Part shown: positions 55,198 through 62,656 of the stretch, piece by piece
Layout: each line of letters opens with the position of its first letter
How positions within the stretch are numbered: the stretch's first letter is position 1
Source of the DNA: Chitinophagaceae bacterium
GTDB taxonomy: Bacteria > Bacteroidota > Bacteroidia > Chitinophagales > Chitinophagaceae
Length of the DNA: 64,000 nucleotides
Direction of reading: 5' to 3'
Assembly (NCBI GenBank): GCA_004173235.1
Contig: SEAC01000016.1
Location: forward strand, 186,001 to 250,000
Position numbers and translations under genes: made by a program
Notes under the pieces: model-generated
The model's input: only the letters and a program-made list of their open reading frames with translations
What the model was told of the DNA's origin: nothing
The model's database searches: none

Positions 55198-55620
55198 ATG
55201 AATTTTATGCTACCCGCAGGGCAGCGGTACGTCGCCTATGTCGAAGACGACGAGGAAGACGTGGAGCTCTTCGAGGAGGTCGCCACAGCAGCGGGCTTGT
55301 TGGTGCAATCTTTCCCCGATGGGGAAACTTTGCTGCAGGCGCTCCAGCCGGACGCGCAGCTTCCCTGTCTCATCCTGCTCGACCTGAAGAACCCCATTCG
55401 GTCGGGCCCGGAAACCTATGCCTGCCTGCAGGCCGATGCGCGGTTGCGCCCGATCCCGGTAAAATACTTTTCCAGCTCCTGGGAGCTGATGGAACGCGAG
55501 CAGCAGCATTCGCCCGAAGTAGAGCTCATCACCAAGCCCGACGTTTACAGCGACTGGATATCGCTCGTAAACCGCCTTGCCGACTTCTGTCGCCAGGCCG
55601 ATGCGCCCACCCTCCCCTGA
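55198..55620 (+). CDS. Stand-alone response-regulator receiver protein, atypical
   Basis: This 140-residue single-domain receiver protein starts at ATG 55198. The acidic pair (EDDEED, about 17-22) and a phospho-acceptor Asp in LILLDLKNP (about 58-66) are present, but the segment after beta-4 (KYFSSSWELMEREQ) is unusual and the usual MPG/D turn is replaced by LKNPIRSG. It has no output domain and no kinase beside it. It lies 53 bases after the DUF5694 gene. Confidence 0.75.
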   Translation: MNFMLPAGQRYVAYVEDDEEDVELFEEVATAAGLLVQSFPDGETLLQALQPDAQLPCLILLDLKNPIRSGPETYACLQADARLRPIPVKYFSSSWELMEREQQHSPEVELITKPDVYSDWISLVNRLADFCRQADAPTLP

Positions 55621-55707
55621 CGGCTCCTTTTCGGCTATAATAGCGGCCCGTTCATCGACCATCACGATGCTTTAACGCAGGCCCACGCCAACTTTGCGGT
55701 TGTTCTT

Positions 55708-56136
55708 ATGAAAACACATCAACCGCATTCCCATACCATCCTCTACATGGACGACGACCAGGATGACCTGCAGTTGCTCCGAGAGGCGCTCAACCGCGTC
55801 GGAAATCACTACGAATTACTGCACGCGCCCGACGGCATCGCTGGCCTCGAACTCCTTCACGGCCTGCAAAGCACGCACAGCCTGCCGTGCCTTATCGTGC
55901 TCGATATCAATATGCCCCGCATGGACGGCCGCCGCACCTTCCAGGCCCTCCGCAAAGACCCCCTGCTGGCGCACATCCCCGTCGTCATCTTCAGCACCTC
56001 CAACTCCGAGCTCGACAAGCTCTTTTTCCGCGGCAAAGACGTGGAATACATCACCAAGCCCATACATTTTGACAGCCTGGTGGCGGTAGCGGAGGAGATG
56101 TTGGAGCATTGCGAGGCGGTGCAGACGCATAGGTAG
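55708..56136 (+). CDS. Stand-alone response-regulator receiver protein
   Basis: This is a 142-residue CheY-like single-domain protein with the acidic pocket MDDDQDD (about 14-20), phospho-acceptor Asp in LIVLDINMPRMDG (about 66), Thr/Ser in IFSTSNS (about 94-100) and Lys in YITKPIHF (about 114). All key residues are present. Rcp1-like receivers of this type are usually paired with hybrid kinases, but none is found here. The neighbour at 55198 is a diverged relative. Confidence 0.88.
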   Translation: MKTHQPHSHTILYMDDDQDDLQLLREALNRVGNHYELLHAPDGIAGLELLHGLQSTHSLPCLIVLDINMPRMDGRRTFQALRKDPLLAHIPVVIFSTSNSELDKLFFRGKDVEYITKPIHFDSLVAVAEEMLEHCEAVQTHR

Positions 56137-56160
56137 GTTGGTGAGGTAGGATGTTTTATC

Positions 56161-56230
56161 TCTGATGTTTGATATCTGATGTCTGATGTCGGATGTAGGA
56201 CGGCTGATGTGGATGTTCGATGTTGGATGG
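56161..56230. repeat. GATGTCTGATGTCGGATGTAGG repeat, left arm of a pair
   Basis: Tandem words TGATGTCTGATGTCGGATG lie upstream of the four-helix-bundle gene. The reverse-complement arm is at 56691-56719, so the gene is bracketed. Confidence 0.65.
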
Positions 56231-56319
56231 GGATTCGACCAGATTTTAGGGAGGAAAAAACCATTCTTCCCTGGGGAAAACATCATGGTAGCTGGTGGGA
56301 GATGCAGGAGGTTTGCTGG

Positions 56320-56679
56320 ATGAATCGTGCCGACCTCGAACGCAGAACCAAGAAATTCAACGTAGACGTTATTCGCCTTTGTTTGCTTCTTCCCCGAAAT
56401 GCGGTAGGGTTTGAATTGGGCAAACAGCTCGTTCGTTCGTCAGGGTCGGTGGGGTCAAATTACCGGGCATCGCGCCGCGCAAAATCGCACGCTGACTTTA
56501 TTTGCAAGATTGAGATCGTTTTGGAAGAAGCCGACGAATCGCACTATTGGCTGGAGGTCATAAAAGAGTCCGAGCTACTCGAAGGCACCGAGCTGGATCG
56601 CCTTATTCAAGAGGCTTACGAATTGACCGCAATATTTTCCGCTACCGATAAGACAGCCAAATCCAAAGGTCGTAGGTGA
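56320..56679 (+). CDS. Four-helix-bundle protein (23S rRNA intervening-sequence family)
   Basis: This 119-residue protein of the S23/TIGR02436-like family starts at ATG 56320 and has the signature GFELGKQLVRSSGSVGSNYRASRRAKS (about 30-56) and EADESHYWLEVI (about 71-82). Homologues are encoded in rRNA intervening sequences and in many Bacteroidota intergenic sites; a nucleic-acid-linked role is suspected but unproven. The flanks are inverted copies of a repeat family, and its composition looks less GC-rich than its neighbours. Confidence 0.85.
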   Translation: MNRADLERRTKKFNVDVIRLCLLLPRNAVGFELGKQLVRSSGSVGSNYRASRRAKSHADFICKIEIVLEEADESHYWLEVIKESELLEGTELDRLIQEAYELTAIFSATDKTAKSKGRR

Positions 56680-56690
56680 ATTTCCTAAAT

Positions 56691-56719
56691 CAGACATCCT
56701 ACATCAGACATCAGACATT
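56691..56719. repeat. CAGACATCCTACATCAGAC repeat, right arm of a pair
   Basis: This is the reverse complement of the words at 56161-56230. It overlaps the end of lpxD (stop at 56704-56706, minus strand), so the final Ser-Asp-Val and stop codon of LpxD are written by the repeat. Confidence 0.65.
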
Positions 56720-57759
56720 TTCTCCGCCATTAACTGCTTCACGATCTTCTCCAGCTCATAGATCCGCTTTTCCAGCTCGGGGAGGTTGCGGAATACGGCC
56801 TGGGAGCGGAGGGCGCTGGTGTAGTCGGCGGCGGGGGAGCCGGTGACGGAGGAGAAGGGCTCCTTGAGGGTTTTGGAAACGCCGCTCTGCGCATTGATGC
56901 GCGAGCCGTCGGCGATCTGGATGTGACCTACGAGGCCGGCCTGTCCGCCGATCATTACGTTGGCCCCGATCTTGGTGGAGCCCGAAACGCCCGCCTGGGC
57001 GGCGATCACGGTGCTGTGGCCGATCTCCACGTTGTGGGCGATCTGTATGAGGTTGTCGAGCTTGGCGCCCGCGCGGATGATGGTAGATCCCATCGTGGCG
57101 CGGTCGATGGTGGTATTGGCACCGATCTCAACATTGTCTTCCACGATCACATTGCCGATCTGCGGCACTTTCTTGAACGAGCCGTCGGCCTGCGGTGCGA
57201 AGCCGAAGCCGTCGCCGCCGATGATGGTGCCCGCATGGATAGTTACCCCCTGGCCCAGCACGCAGTCGTGGTAGATCTTGACGCCGGGGTGGAGGATGCA
57301 GTTGTCACCGATGGTCACATTGTCGCCGATGAACGTGCCGGGGAAGACCTTTGTGTTGTTACCGAGCTTGACGTTCTCGCCGATGTAGGAAAAAGCGCCC
57401 ACGAACACGTCCTGCCCGATGCGTGCGGATTCCGCGATGAAGCTCGGTTGCTGGATGCCTTTCATTTGCTGCGTGGCCATCTCCTGGTATTTGCTCAGCA
57501 GCTGCGCAAAGGCGCTGTAGGCGTCGGCTACGCGGATGAGCGTAGGCTTCACGGCCTGGCGCAGGTCGTAACCTTCGTTGATAATGGCAATGGAGGCGCC
57601 CGTGCTGTACAGGAACTCTTCGTATTTCGGGTTGGCCAGGAACGTAAGCTGCCCGTCGACGGCTTCTTCGATCTTGCCAAACGACGATACAGCCGCATCG
57701 GCATTCCCCTCAATTTTCCCGTTGAGCAATTGTGCGATCTGGGCGGCGGTGAACTGCAT
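56704..57759 (-). CDS. lpxD: UDP-3-O-acylglucosamine N-acyltransferase LpxD
   Basis: This 351-residue enzyme of lipid A synthesis transfers a 3-hydroxyacyl chain to UDP-3-O-acyl-glucosamine. An N-terminal uridine-binding domain (about 1-100; [16 protein letters not shown]) is followed by left-handed beta-helix hexapeptide repeats (about 105-300) with the catalytic His in [13 protein letters not shown] (about 240) and a C-terminal helix. It is downstream of the HD gene and may be co-transcribed with it. Confidence 0.95.
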   Translation of the reverse strand: MQFTAAQIAQLLNGKIEGNADAAVSSFGKIEEAVDGQLTFLANPKYEEFLYSTGASIAIINEGYDLRQAVKPTLIRVADAYSAFAQLLSKYQEMATQQMKGIQQPSFIAESARIGQDVFVGAFSYIGENVKLGNNTKVFPGTFIGDNVTIGDNCILHPGVKIYHDCVLGQGVTIHAGTIIGGDGFGFAPQADGSFKKVPQIGNVIVEDNVEIGANTTIDRATMGSTIIRAGAKLDNLIQIAHNVEIGHSTVIAAQAGVSGSTKIGANVMIGGQAGLVGHIQIADGSRINAQSGVSKTLKEPFSSVTGSPAADYTSALRSQAVFRNLPELEKRIYELEKIVKQLMAEKMSDV

Positions 57760-57763
57760 GTAT

Positions 57764-57861
57764 TAAAAGTAAAAAGTAAAAAGGCAAAATTCAAAAAAGA
57801 CTGATCGCGGTGAACTGCGCAGGTCAAACGCTTTTGACTTTTGACTTTTAATTTTTGACTT
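57764..57861. repeat. Inverted pair of GTCAAAATTAAAAGTC-type repeats
   Basis: The left arm (57764-57801) and right arm (57830-57861; CTTTTGACTTTTGACTTTTA words) lie between lpxD and the HD gene. The HD gene's stop codon is formed inside the right arm. Confidence 0.65.
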
Positions 57862-59074
57862 ACCTGAGGTGGCAAAGATAGTATTTTTTGACAGGGGCCG
57901 ACAGCTGCTGGTGGATCAGTGCATTGTCTACCGAGGCGATGTCCGTTACGGTGCCATCCTTGAACAAAACCCGGATCCGTTCGTCAAACGGGTTGTAGGT
58001 AGTGTTCTGGGCCTCGCCGGTGAACACGAAGTATCGGGCCTCCTCTTCCGAAATGTCTAGCCGCGCCGCCACGTCGCGCCGCAGGCCCTGCACATAGGCT
58101 TCATCAAACGGCTCTCTCTGGAAGCGCACTTTGAGCAGCTTCCGGTCTACCAGGCCCTTGCACAACTTTGATAGTACTTTATCGAAATGCCCGCACCAGT
58201 TCTTGATGGAGCACAGCACGTCGGTGTCGTCGAGCTGCGCAAACTTTTCGAGGTGGCGGATGAAGTTGTCGCCCGGCTGGTGCTCTTTGAGGAAGAAGTC
58301 GAGGTTGTTGGAAACGGCGTTAAGCTCGATGCCCGCGGCAATCAATTCGCCGGCGCGCTCGATGATGCGCACAAGCATCTTCTCGGCAGCAACCACTGCT
58401 TTGTGCAGGTACACCTGCCAGTACATGAGGCGCCGCGCCACCAGGAATTTCTCCACCGAAAAGATCGCTTTTTCTTCAATGAGCAGTTCGCCCTCGTGCA
58501 CGGTAAGCATCTTCAGAATGCGGTCGTAGCCGATCACGCCTTCCGACACGCCGGTGAAGAACGAGTCGCGGGTGAGGTAGTCCATGCGATCCACATCGAG
58601 CTGCCCCGACACCAGCTGGTGAAGGAACAGCTTGGGGTAATCGCCCCGGAAGATGGAGATCGCCGTATCGAGCTTGCCGCCGAATTGCTCGTTGAGCAGC
58701 TGCAGGATGAGGTCGGAGATCTCCTCGTGGTGAACGCCCTTGATCAGCTTGCGCTCCAGGGCGTGGGAGTAGGGGCCATGGCCTATATCGTGGAGGAGGA
58801 TGGCGATCTTGGCGCCCTGCTCTTCGTCGGCAGTGATGGCCACTCCCTTGTTGCGCAGCTCGGCCAGCGCGAGGCCCATCAGGTGATAGGCGCCGAGCGA
58901 GTGGTGAAGGCGCGTATGCACCGCACCGGGATACACGAGCGATGCGAAAGCCATTTGATGGATGCGGCGGAGCCTTTGATAGTAGGGATGCGCAATGATG
59001 TCGAAGATCAATGGGTCGTCGATCGTGATGAAACCATAAACCGGGTCGTTGACAATCTTGCGGACATAAGCCAT
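57860..59074 (-). CDS. HD domain phosphohydrolase (dNTPase-like)
   Basis: This 404-residue protein has the metal motif His...HD...Asp: HTRLHHSLGAYHL (about 52-64), LLHDIGHGPYSHALE (about 92-106) and a later Asp near DRMDYLTRD (about 162-170). It resembles YdhJ/SAMHD1-like dNTP triphosphohydrolases. Its substrate may be dNTPs or another nucleotide. It diverges from porX at back-to-back promoter boxes and precedes lpxD; I recall the same order in other Bacteroidota. Confidence 0.9.
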   Translation of the reverse strand: MAYVRKIVNDPVYGFITIDDPLIFDIIAHPYYQRLRRIHQMAFASLVYPGAVHTRLHHSLGAYHLMGLALAELRNKGVAITADEEQGAKIAILLHDIGHGPYSHALERKLIKGVHHEEISDLILQLLNEQFGGKLDTAISIFRGDYPKLFLHQLVSGQLDVDRMDYLTRDSFFTGVSEGVIGYDRILKMLTVHEGELLIEEKAIFSVEKFLVARRLMYWQVYLHKAVVAAEKMLVRIIERAGELIAAGIELNAVSNNLDFFLKEHQPGDNFIRHLEKFAQLDDTDVLCSIKNWCGHFDKVLSKLCKGLVDRKLLKVRFQREPFDEAYVQGLRRDVAARLDISEEEARYFVFTGEAQNTTYNPFDERIRVLFKDGTVTDIASVDNALIHQQLSAPVKKYYLCHLR

Positions 59075-59092
59075 TCGGAAACGTTAAGAGAT

Positions 59093-59100
59093 CAAAAATA
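59093..59100 (-). promoter_or_regulatory. -7 promoter box of the HD-lpxD unit
   Basis: On the minus strand it reads TATTTTTG (perfect match), 18 bases before the ATG at 59074. Together with 59115-59122 it makes a divergent promoter pair. Confidence 0.5.
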
Positions 59101-59114
59101 GGATGGCGAAGGGC

Positions 59115-59122
59115 TACATTTG
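59115..59122 (+). promoter_or_regulatory. porX: -7 promoter box of porX
   Basis: TACATTTG, a perfect match, gives a leader of about 85 bases that contains the hairpin at 59131-59199. Confidence 0.5.
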
Positions 59123-59130
59123 AGGAAATC

Positions 59131-59199
59131 GTGAGCCGTCAGCCGTGAAGCGTGAGCACTCAATCCACACTCTGCTCACGGCTGACGGCTGACGCTTCA
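59131..59199. repeat. GTGAGCCGTCAGCCGTG inverted pair in the porX leader
   Basis: Arms at 59131-59158 and 59174-59199 (GCTCACGGCTGACGGCTGAC) are approximate reverse complements and could form a strong hairpin ending 14 bases before the porX ATG. Confidence 0.65.
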
Positions 59200-59213
59200 T
59201 GAAATAACAGACT

Positions 59214-60770
59214 ATGGCATTAGCAAAGATTCTCTGGGTGGATGACGAGATCGAAAGCCTGCAATCGCAGAAGAAGTTTTTGGAAAACAAAGGATACGAT
59301 GTGCAGACGCTGACCAACGGCTTCGACGCGATCGACTATATCAAGGAGAACTTCGTGGACGTGGTGCTTATGGACGAAAGCATGCCCGGACTTACCGGCC
59401 TTGAAACGCTTGCGAAGATCAAGGAGCACAACGACCAGATACCGGTGGTGCTGATCACTAAGAATGAAACGGAAAACCTGATGGACGAAGCCATCGGCTC
59501 GCAGATATCCGACTACCTCATAAAGCCCGTAAACCCCAACCAGGTGTGGCTTTCCCTCAAAAAGATCATCGACAACCGACGGCTTGTGGCCGAGAAGACG
59601 ACGACGGCCTACCAGCAGCAGTTTCGCAACCTGTTCATGGCGCTCAACTCCAACCCCGACTTCAACGAGTGGATGGGCATCTATAAAGAACTCGTACGCT
59701 GGGAACTTAGTTTGCAGCAAAGCGATTCGCCCGAAATGCAGGAGGTGCTGCAGTCGCAAAAGAGCGAGGCCAACACGGAGTTCTTCAAGTTCGTTTCCCG
59801 TAATTATACGGATTGGCTTTCGCCCAAGGCAAAGACGCGACCCGTGATGAGCCACACGCTGATGAAAGACAAGGTGCTGCCGCAGCTGCAAAAGGGCACG
59901 CCGGTGTTCTTTCTCCTCATCGACAACCTGCGCTTCGACCAATGGCGCGCCATCCAGCCCATTTTCGCCGAAAGCTTCCGCATTCTGGAAGAGGAGACTT
60001 TTTATAGTATCCTGCCCACCGCAACGCAATACGCCCGCAACGCCATATTCGCCGGTGCACTGCCCATCGATATCGAGCGCAAGTTTCCGCAGTTGTGGAA
60101 GAACGACGATGACGAGGGAAGCAAGAACCAGAGCGAAGAGGAATTTCTCCGCACGCAGCTCAAGAGCCTCGGCAAGGGCGACCTCAAGGTGTCGTACACC
60201 AAGGTGCTCAACAATCAGGCGGGCCTGGAGCTGGTGCAGAACGTGCACAACCTGCTGCACAACGATCTCAACGTGATTGTTTACAACTTCGTGGATATGC
60301 TGTCGCACGCGCGCACCGAGATGGAAGTGCTGAAGGAACTTGCCGGCGACGAGCAGAGCTACCGGTCGGTCACCGTATCGTGGTTCCAGCACTCACCTCT
60401 TTTTGCCGCACTGAAAAAGATCGCCGACAAAGGCATCCGCCTCGTGCTCGCAACCGACCATGGATCGGTGCGCGTGAAAACGCCCATCAAGGTCATTGGC
60501 GACAAGCAAACGACCACCAACCTGCGCTACAAGCACGGCCGCAACCTCAACTACGACCCGAAGGAAGTACTCGCCTTCCGCGATCCGAAAGAGGGTGGAC
60601 TGCCTTCGCCAACCATCAACTCCAGCTACATCTTCGCAGGTGAGGACGTATTTCTTTGTTATCCGAACAACTACAATCACTACGTCAATTACTACCGCAA
60701 CACGTTCCAGCACGGTGGCGTAAGTCTCGAGGAGATGATCGTGCCGGTGATACAAATGGTGTCGAAGTAG
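59214..60770 (+). CDS. porX: PorX: receiver-PglZ regulator of type IX secretion
   Basis: This 518-residue protein has the PorX architecture: receiver domain with VDDE (9-12), phospho-acceptor Asp54 (LMDESMPG) and Lys104 (YLIKP), a helical linker (to about 200), and a C-terminal PglZ/alkaline-phosphatase-like domain (LLIDNLRFDQWR near 234; ATDHGSVRVKTP near 421). In Porphyromonas and Flavobacterium PorX, with the PorY kinase, controls T9SS, and the PglZ part hydrolyses nucleotide phosphodiesters with zinc. No porY gene is in the window. Confidence 0.93.
   Translation: MALAKILWVDDEIESLQSQKKFLENKGYDVQTLTNGFDAIDYIKENFVDVVLMDESMPGLTGLETLAKIKEHNDQIPVVLITKNETENLMDEAIGSQISDYLIKPVNPNQVWLSLKKIIDNRRLVAEKTTTAYQQQFRNLFMALNSNPDFNEWMGIYKELVRWELSLQQSDSPEMQEVLQSQKSEANTEFFKFVSRNYTDWLSPKAKTRPVMSHTLMKDKVLPQLQKGTPVFFLLIDNLRFDQWRAIQPIFAESFRILEEETFYSILPTATQYARNAIFAGALPIDIERKFPQLWKNDDDEGSKNQSEEEFLRTQLKSLGKGDLKVSYTKVLNNQAGLELVQNVHNLLHNDLNVIVYNFVDMLSHARTEMEVLKELAGDEQSYRSVTVSWFQHSPLFAALKKIADKGIRLVLATDHGSVRVKTPIKVIGDKQTTTNLRYKHGRNLNYDPKEVLAFRDPKEGGLPSPTINSSYIFAGEDVFLCYPNNYNHYVNYYRNTFQHGGVSLEEMIVPVIQMVSK
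59799..59812. repeat. CCGTA-N4-TACGG palindrome, copy 6
   Basis: CCGTAATTATACGG inside porX, read as Arg-Asn-Tyr-Thr with the codons AAT TAT. Confidence 0.6.
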
Positions 60771-60788
60771 GCGCCTGTGGCGCAGAGA

Positions 60789-60935
60789 GAAAGAACCCCG
60801 CAGGGGCGGGGCAGGCTCCAAACTTTTATGATTATTAAGATGTGCGCAGATTATCTTTCGCATGCTTTAGCAGATCATAACAATCTTAATAAATCCGCGC
60901 GACCCCGCTTTGGGGGGGGGCATCTGCGTTCTTTC
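60789..60935. repeat. Long intergenic repeat element, copy 2
   Basis: 60789-60820 is identical over 32 bases to 17144-17175 and begins 19 bases after the porX stop. Similarity continues (ATCATAACAATCTTAATAAATC, TCTGCG words) to about 60935. A GGGGGGGGG run occurs at 60912-60920. Confidence 0.7.
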
Positions 60936-60975
60936 CCGAAACGGACGCTTGCGGCCCATTTCTTAATTTCGCGTC

Positions 60976-61317
60976 ATGAAGTACACGCAAACCACATTGG
61001 ACAAGATCGAGGGCATCGCCGAAGAATCGGGCTACATCGTGCGCTACGAGCGCGGCTCCTTTCAAAGCGGCTTTTGCATCCTGGAAGACCGCAAGGTGGT
61101 TGTGCTCAACAAATTCCTTCCGCTCGAAGGCCGCATCAACACGATGATCGACCTCATTCCGCAGCTGCGCGTGGATGCCGAAACGCTGACGCCGGAATCC
61201 AAAAAATGGTTCGGCGAGATCATGGGCCGCTACCGCGCGGCGCAGGAAGAACTGAAGTTTGAAAAGGGTTCTGAAGGTTCTAAGGACGCGGAGGGAGATG
61301 AACCGCTAGGTAAATAA
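60976..61317 (+). CDS. Conserved hypothetical protein (113 aa)
   Basis: This soluble protein begins MKYTQTTLDKIEGIAEESGYIVRYERG and has a RKVVVLNKFLPLEGRI beta-hairpin segment (about 38-53) and a charged, low-complexity C-terminus. I know the type as a conserved Bacteroidota protein of unknown function. A TTAATTTCG sequence lies a few bases upstream, similar to the -7 boxes. Confidence 0.72.
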   Translation: MKYTQTTLDKIEGIAEESGYIVRYERGSFQSGFCILEDRKVVVLNKFLPLEGRINTMIDLIPQLRVDAETLTPESKKWFGEIMGRYRAAQEELKFEKGSEGSKDAEGDEPLGK

Positions 61318-61451
61318 GAAAGGAAGGGTTGCGCGAAGACGGGGCTTCTTCTCTTCCTTGCGTACCGTTCTTACGAAATGACTTGATCGTCCTTTGCGAC
61401 GGGCTTATTTTTTCTACGCGGTTGCAAACCGGTTCTGCTTAATTTGCCTTC

Positions 61452-62225
61452 ATGGCAGCGCCGTTGAAATTCACTTTCCTGGGCACCGGAACCTCCTCCG
61501 GCGTGCCGATGATCGCCTGCGACTGCGCCGTGTGCACCTCAACCGACCCGCGCGACAAGCGCCTGCGGAGTGCGCTGCTGGTGGAATCGGAAACCACCAC
61601 GATCGTGGTGGACACCGGGCCCGACTTCCGCTACCAGATGCTGCGTGCGCACGTGCGCAAGCTTGACGCAGTTCTTTTTACTCATCCGCACAAAGACCAT
61701 ATCGCCGGCCTCGACGATGTGCGCGCTTTCAACTTTTTTACCGGCAACGGGATGCCGCTGTATGCCAACAGCATGACGCAGGAAGCGCTGATCCGCGAGT
61801 TTGCCTATGCGTTTGCCGACAAGAAATATCCCGGAGTGCCCAACCTGGAGCTCAATACGATCGATGCGGAACCCTTCCTGATTGGCGATATCCCCGTGCA
61901 ACCCATACAGGTATGGCACCTGAAGATGCCGGTGCTGGGCTTCCGCTTCGGCAACTTCACCTACATCACCGATGCCAACCGCATTGATGAAGCCGAAAAG
62001 CAAAAGATCTGGGGCTCGAAGACGCTCGTGGTGAATGCCCTCCGCCGCGAGAAGCACATCTCCCACTTCAATTTGTCGGAAGCCGTAGCGCTGACCGAAG
62101 AACTACGGGTAGAGCAAGCCTATTTCACGCACATTTCCCACCAGCTGGGCCGCCACGAGGCTATCGAGGCCGAGCTCCCCCAAGGGATCCATCTCGCCTG
62201 GGACGGCCTTGCCATCCATTGCTAA
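61452..62225 (+). CDS. MBL-fold metallo-hydrolase (PhnP-like)
   Basis: This 257-residue metallo-beta-lactamase-fold protein has an N-terminal GTGTSSGVPMIACDCAVC zinc-Cys motif (about 11-28), metal motif THPHKDHIAG (near 77), and later His residues in HISHFNL and HISHQLGRH. This matches the PhnP / phosphodiesterase-like branch, often annotated as phosphoribosyl 1,2-cyclic phosphodiesterase. No phosphonate genes are nearby, so the substrate is open. TTAATTTG ends five bases before the ATG. Confidence 0.87.
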   Translation: MAAPLKFTFLGTGTSSGVPMIACDCAVCTSTDPRDKRLRSALLVESETTTIVVDTGPDFRYQMLRAHVRKLDAVLFTHPHKDHIAGLDDVRAFNFFTGNGMPLYANSMTQEALIREFAYAFADKKYPGVPNLELNTIDAEPFLIGDIPVQPIQVWHLKMPVLGFRFGNFTYITDANRIDEAEKQKIWGSKTLVVNALRREKHISHFNLSEAVALTEELRVEQAYFTHISHQLGRHEAIEAELPQGIHLAWDGLAIHC

Positions 62226-62231
62226 CCGTAC

Positions 62232-62576
62232 AGACGCATTATATGCGTCTCCCGGCGCATCGCGCCGAATGATACCGCATTATATGCGTCTCCCGGTGCA
62301 TCGCGCCGAATCATCATGCATATAATTCGGGAGACGCAAATAATTCGGAGACCCATATTACTCTGAGACGCATATAACGCGGAGACCCATATAACTCGGA
62401 GACGCATATAACGCGGAGACGCTTATTATTTTGGGGACGCATATAATGTGGAGACTCGTATTATTCGGGGACGCTTATTATTGGGGGACGCATATAATTT
62501 TGGGGACGCATGTTATGCGGAGACGCATATAATTCTGGGGACGCATGTTATGCGGAGACGCATATGATGCGTCTCT
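62232..62576. repeat. Palindrome-capped tandem array GGAGACGCATATAATNC
   Basis: It begins with AGACGCAT-TAT-ATGCGTCT (62232-62250) and a 41-bp direct duplication (62236-62276, 62277-62317), then 14 units of 17 or 18 bp (62330-62570, 11 of 17 and 3 of 18), and ends in the palindrome GAGACGCAT-ATG-ATGCGTCTC (62556-62576). Units vary at several positions. It has no spacers like a CRISPR and no coding sense. It looks like a locally expanded palindromic intergenic element. Confidence 0.75.
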
Positions 62577-62626
62577 ACGCTGGGGAATACGCGGATTGGG
62601 ATAAACCCCAAAACCCTTTCTCCCCC

Positions 62627-62634
62627 TATCTTCG
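62627..62634 (+). promoter_or_regulatory. -7 box of the acyl-CoA dehydrogenase gene
   Basis: TATCTTCG is a one-mismatch variant (TAnnTTCG) of the consensus, 22 bases before the ATG at 62657. The same variant appears at 63861-63868. Confidence 0.4.
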
Positions 62635-62656
62635 CCGCGCATACAACGCTTGCTTT

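Noticed and set aside
56320..56679. Four-helix-bundle gene considered as the accessory (Avd) gene of a diversity-generating retroelement
   Set aside because: No reverse transcriptase, template repeat or variable repeat is seen nearby.
62222..62407. Short minus-strand frame in the palindromic array
   Set aside because: It is a translation of repeat DNA, with no independent evidence for a gene.
62330..62570. Regular 17/18-bp units considered as a CRISPR array
   Set aside because: Units abut without unique spacers, vary internally, and no cas genes are present.
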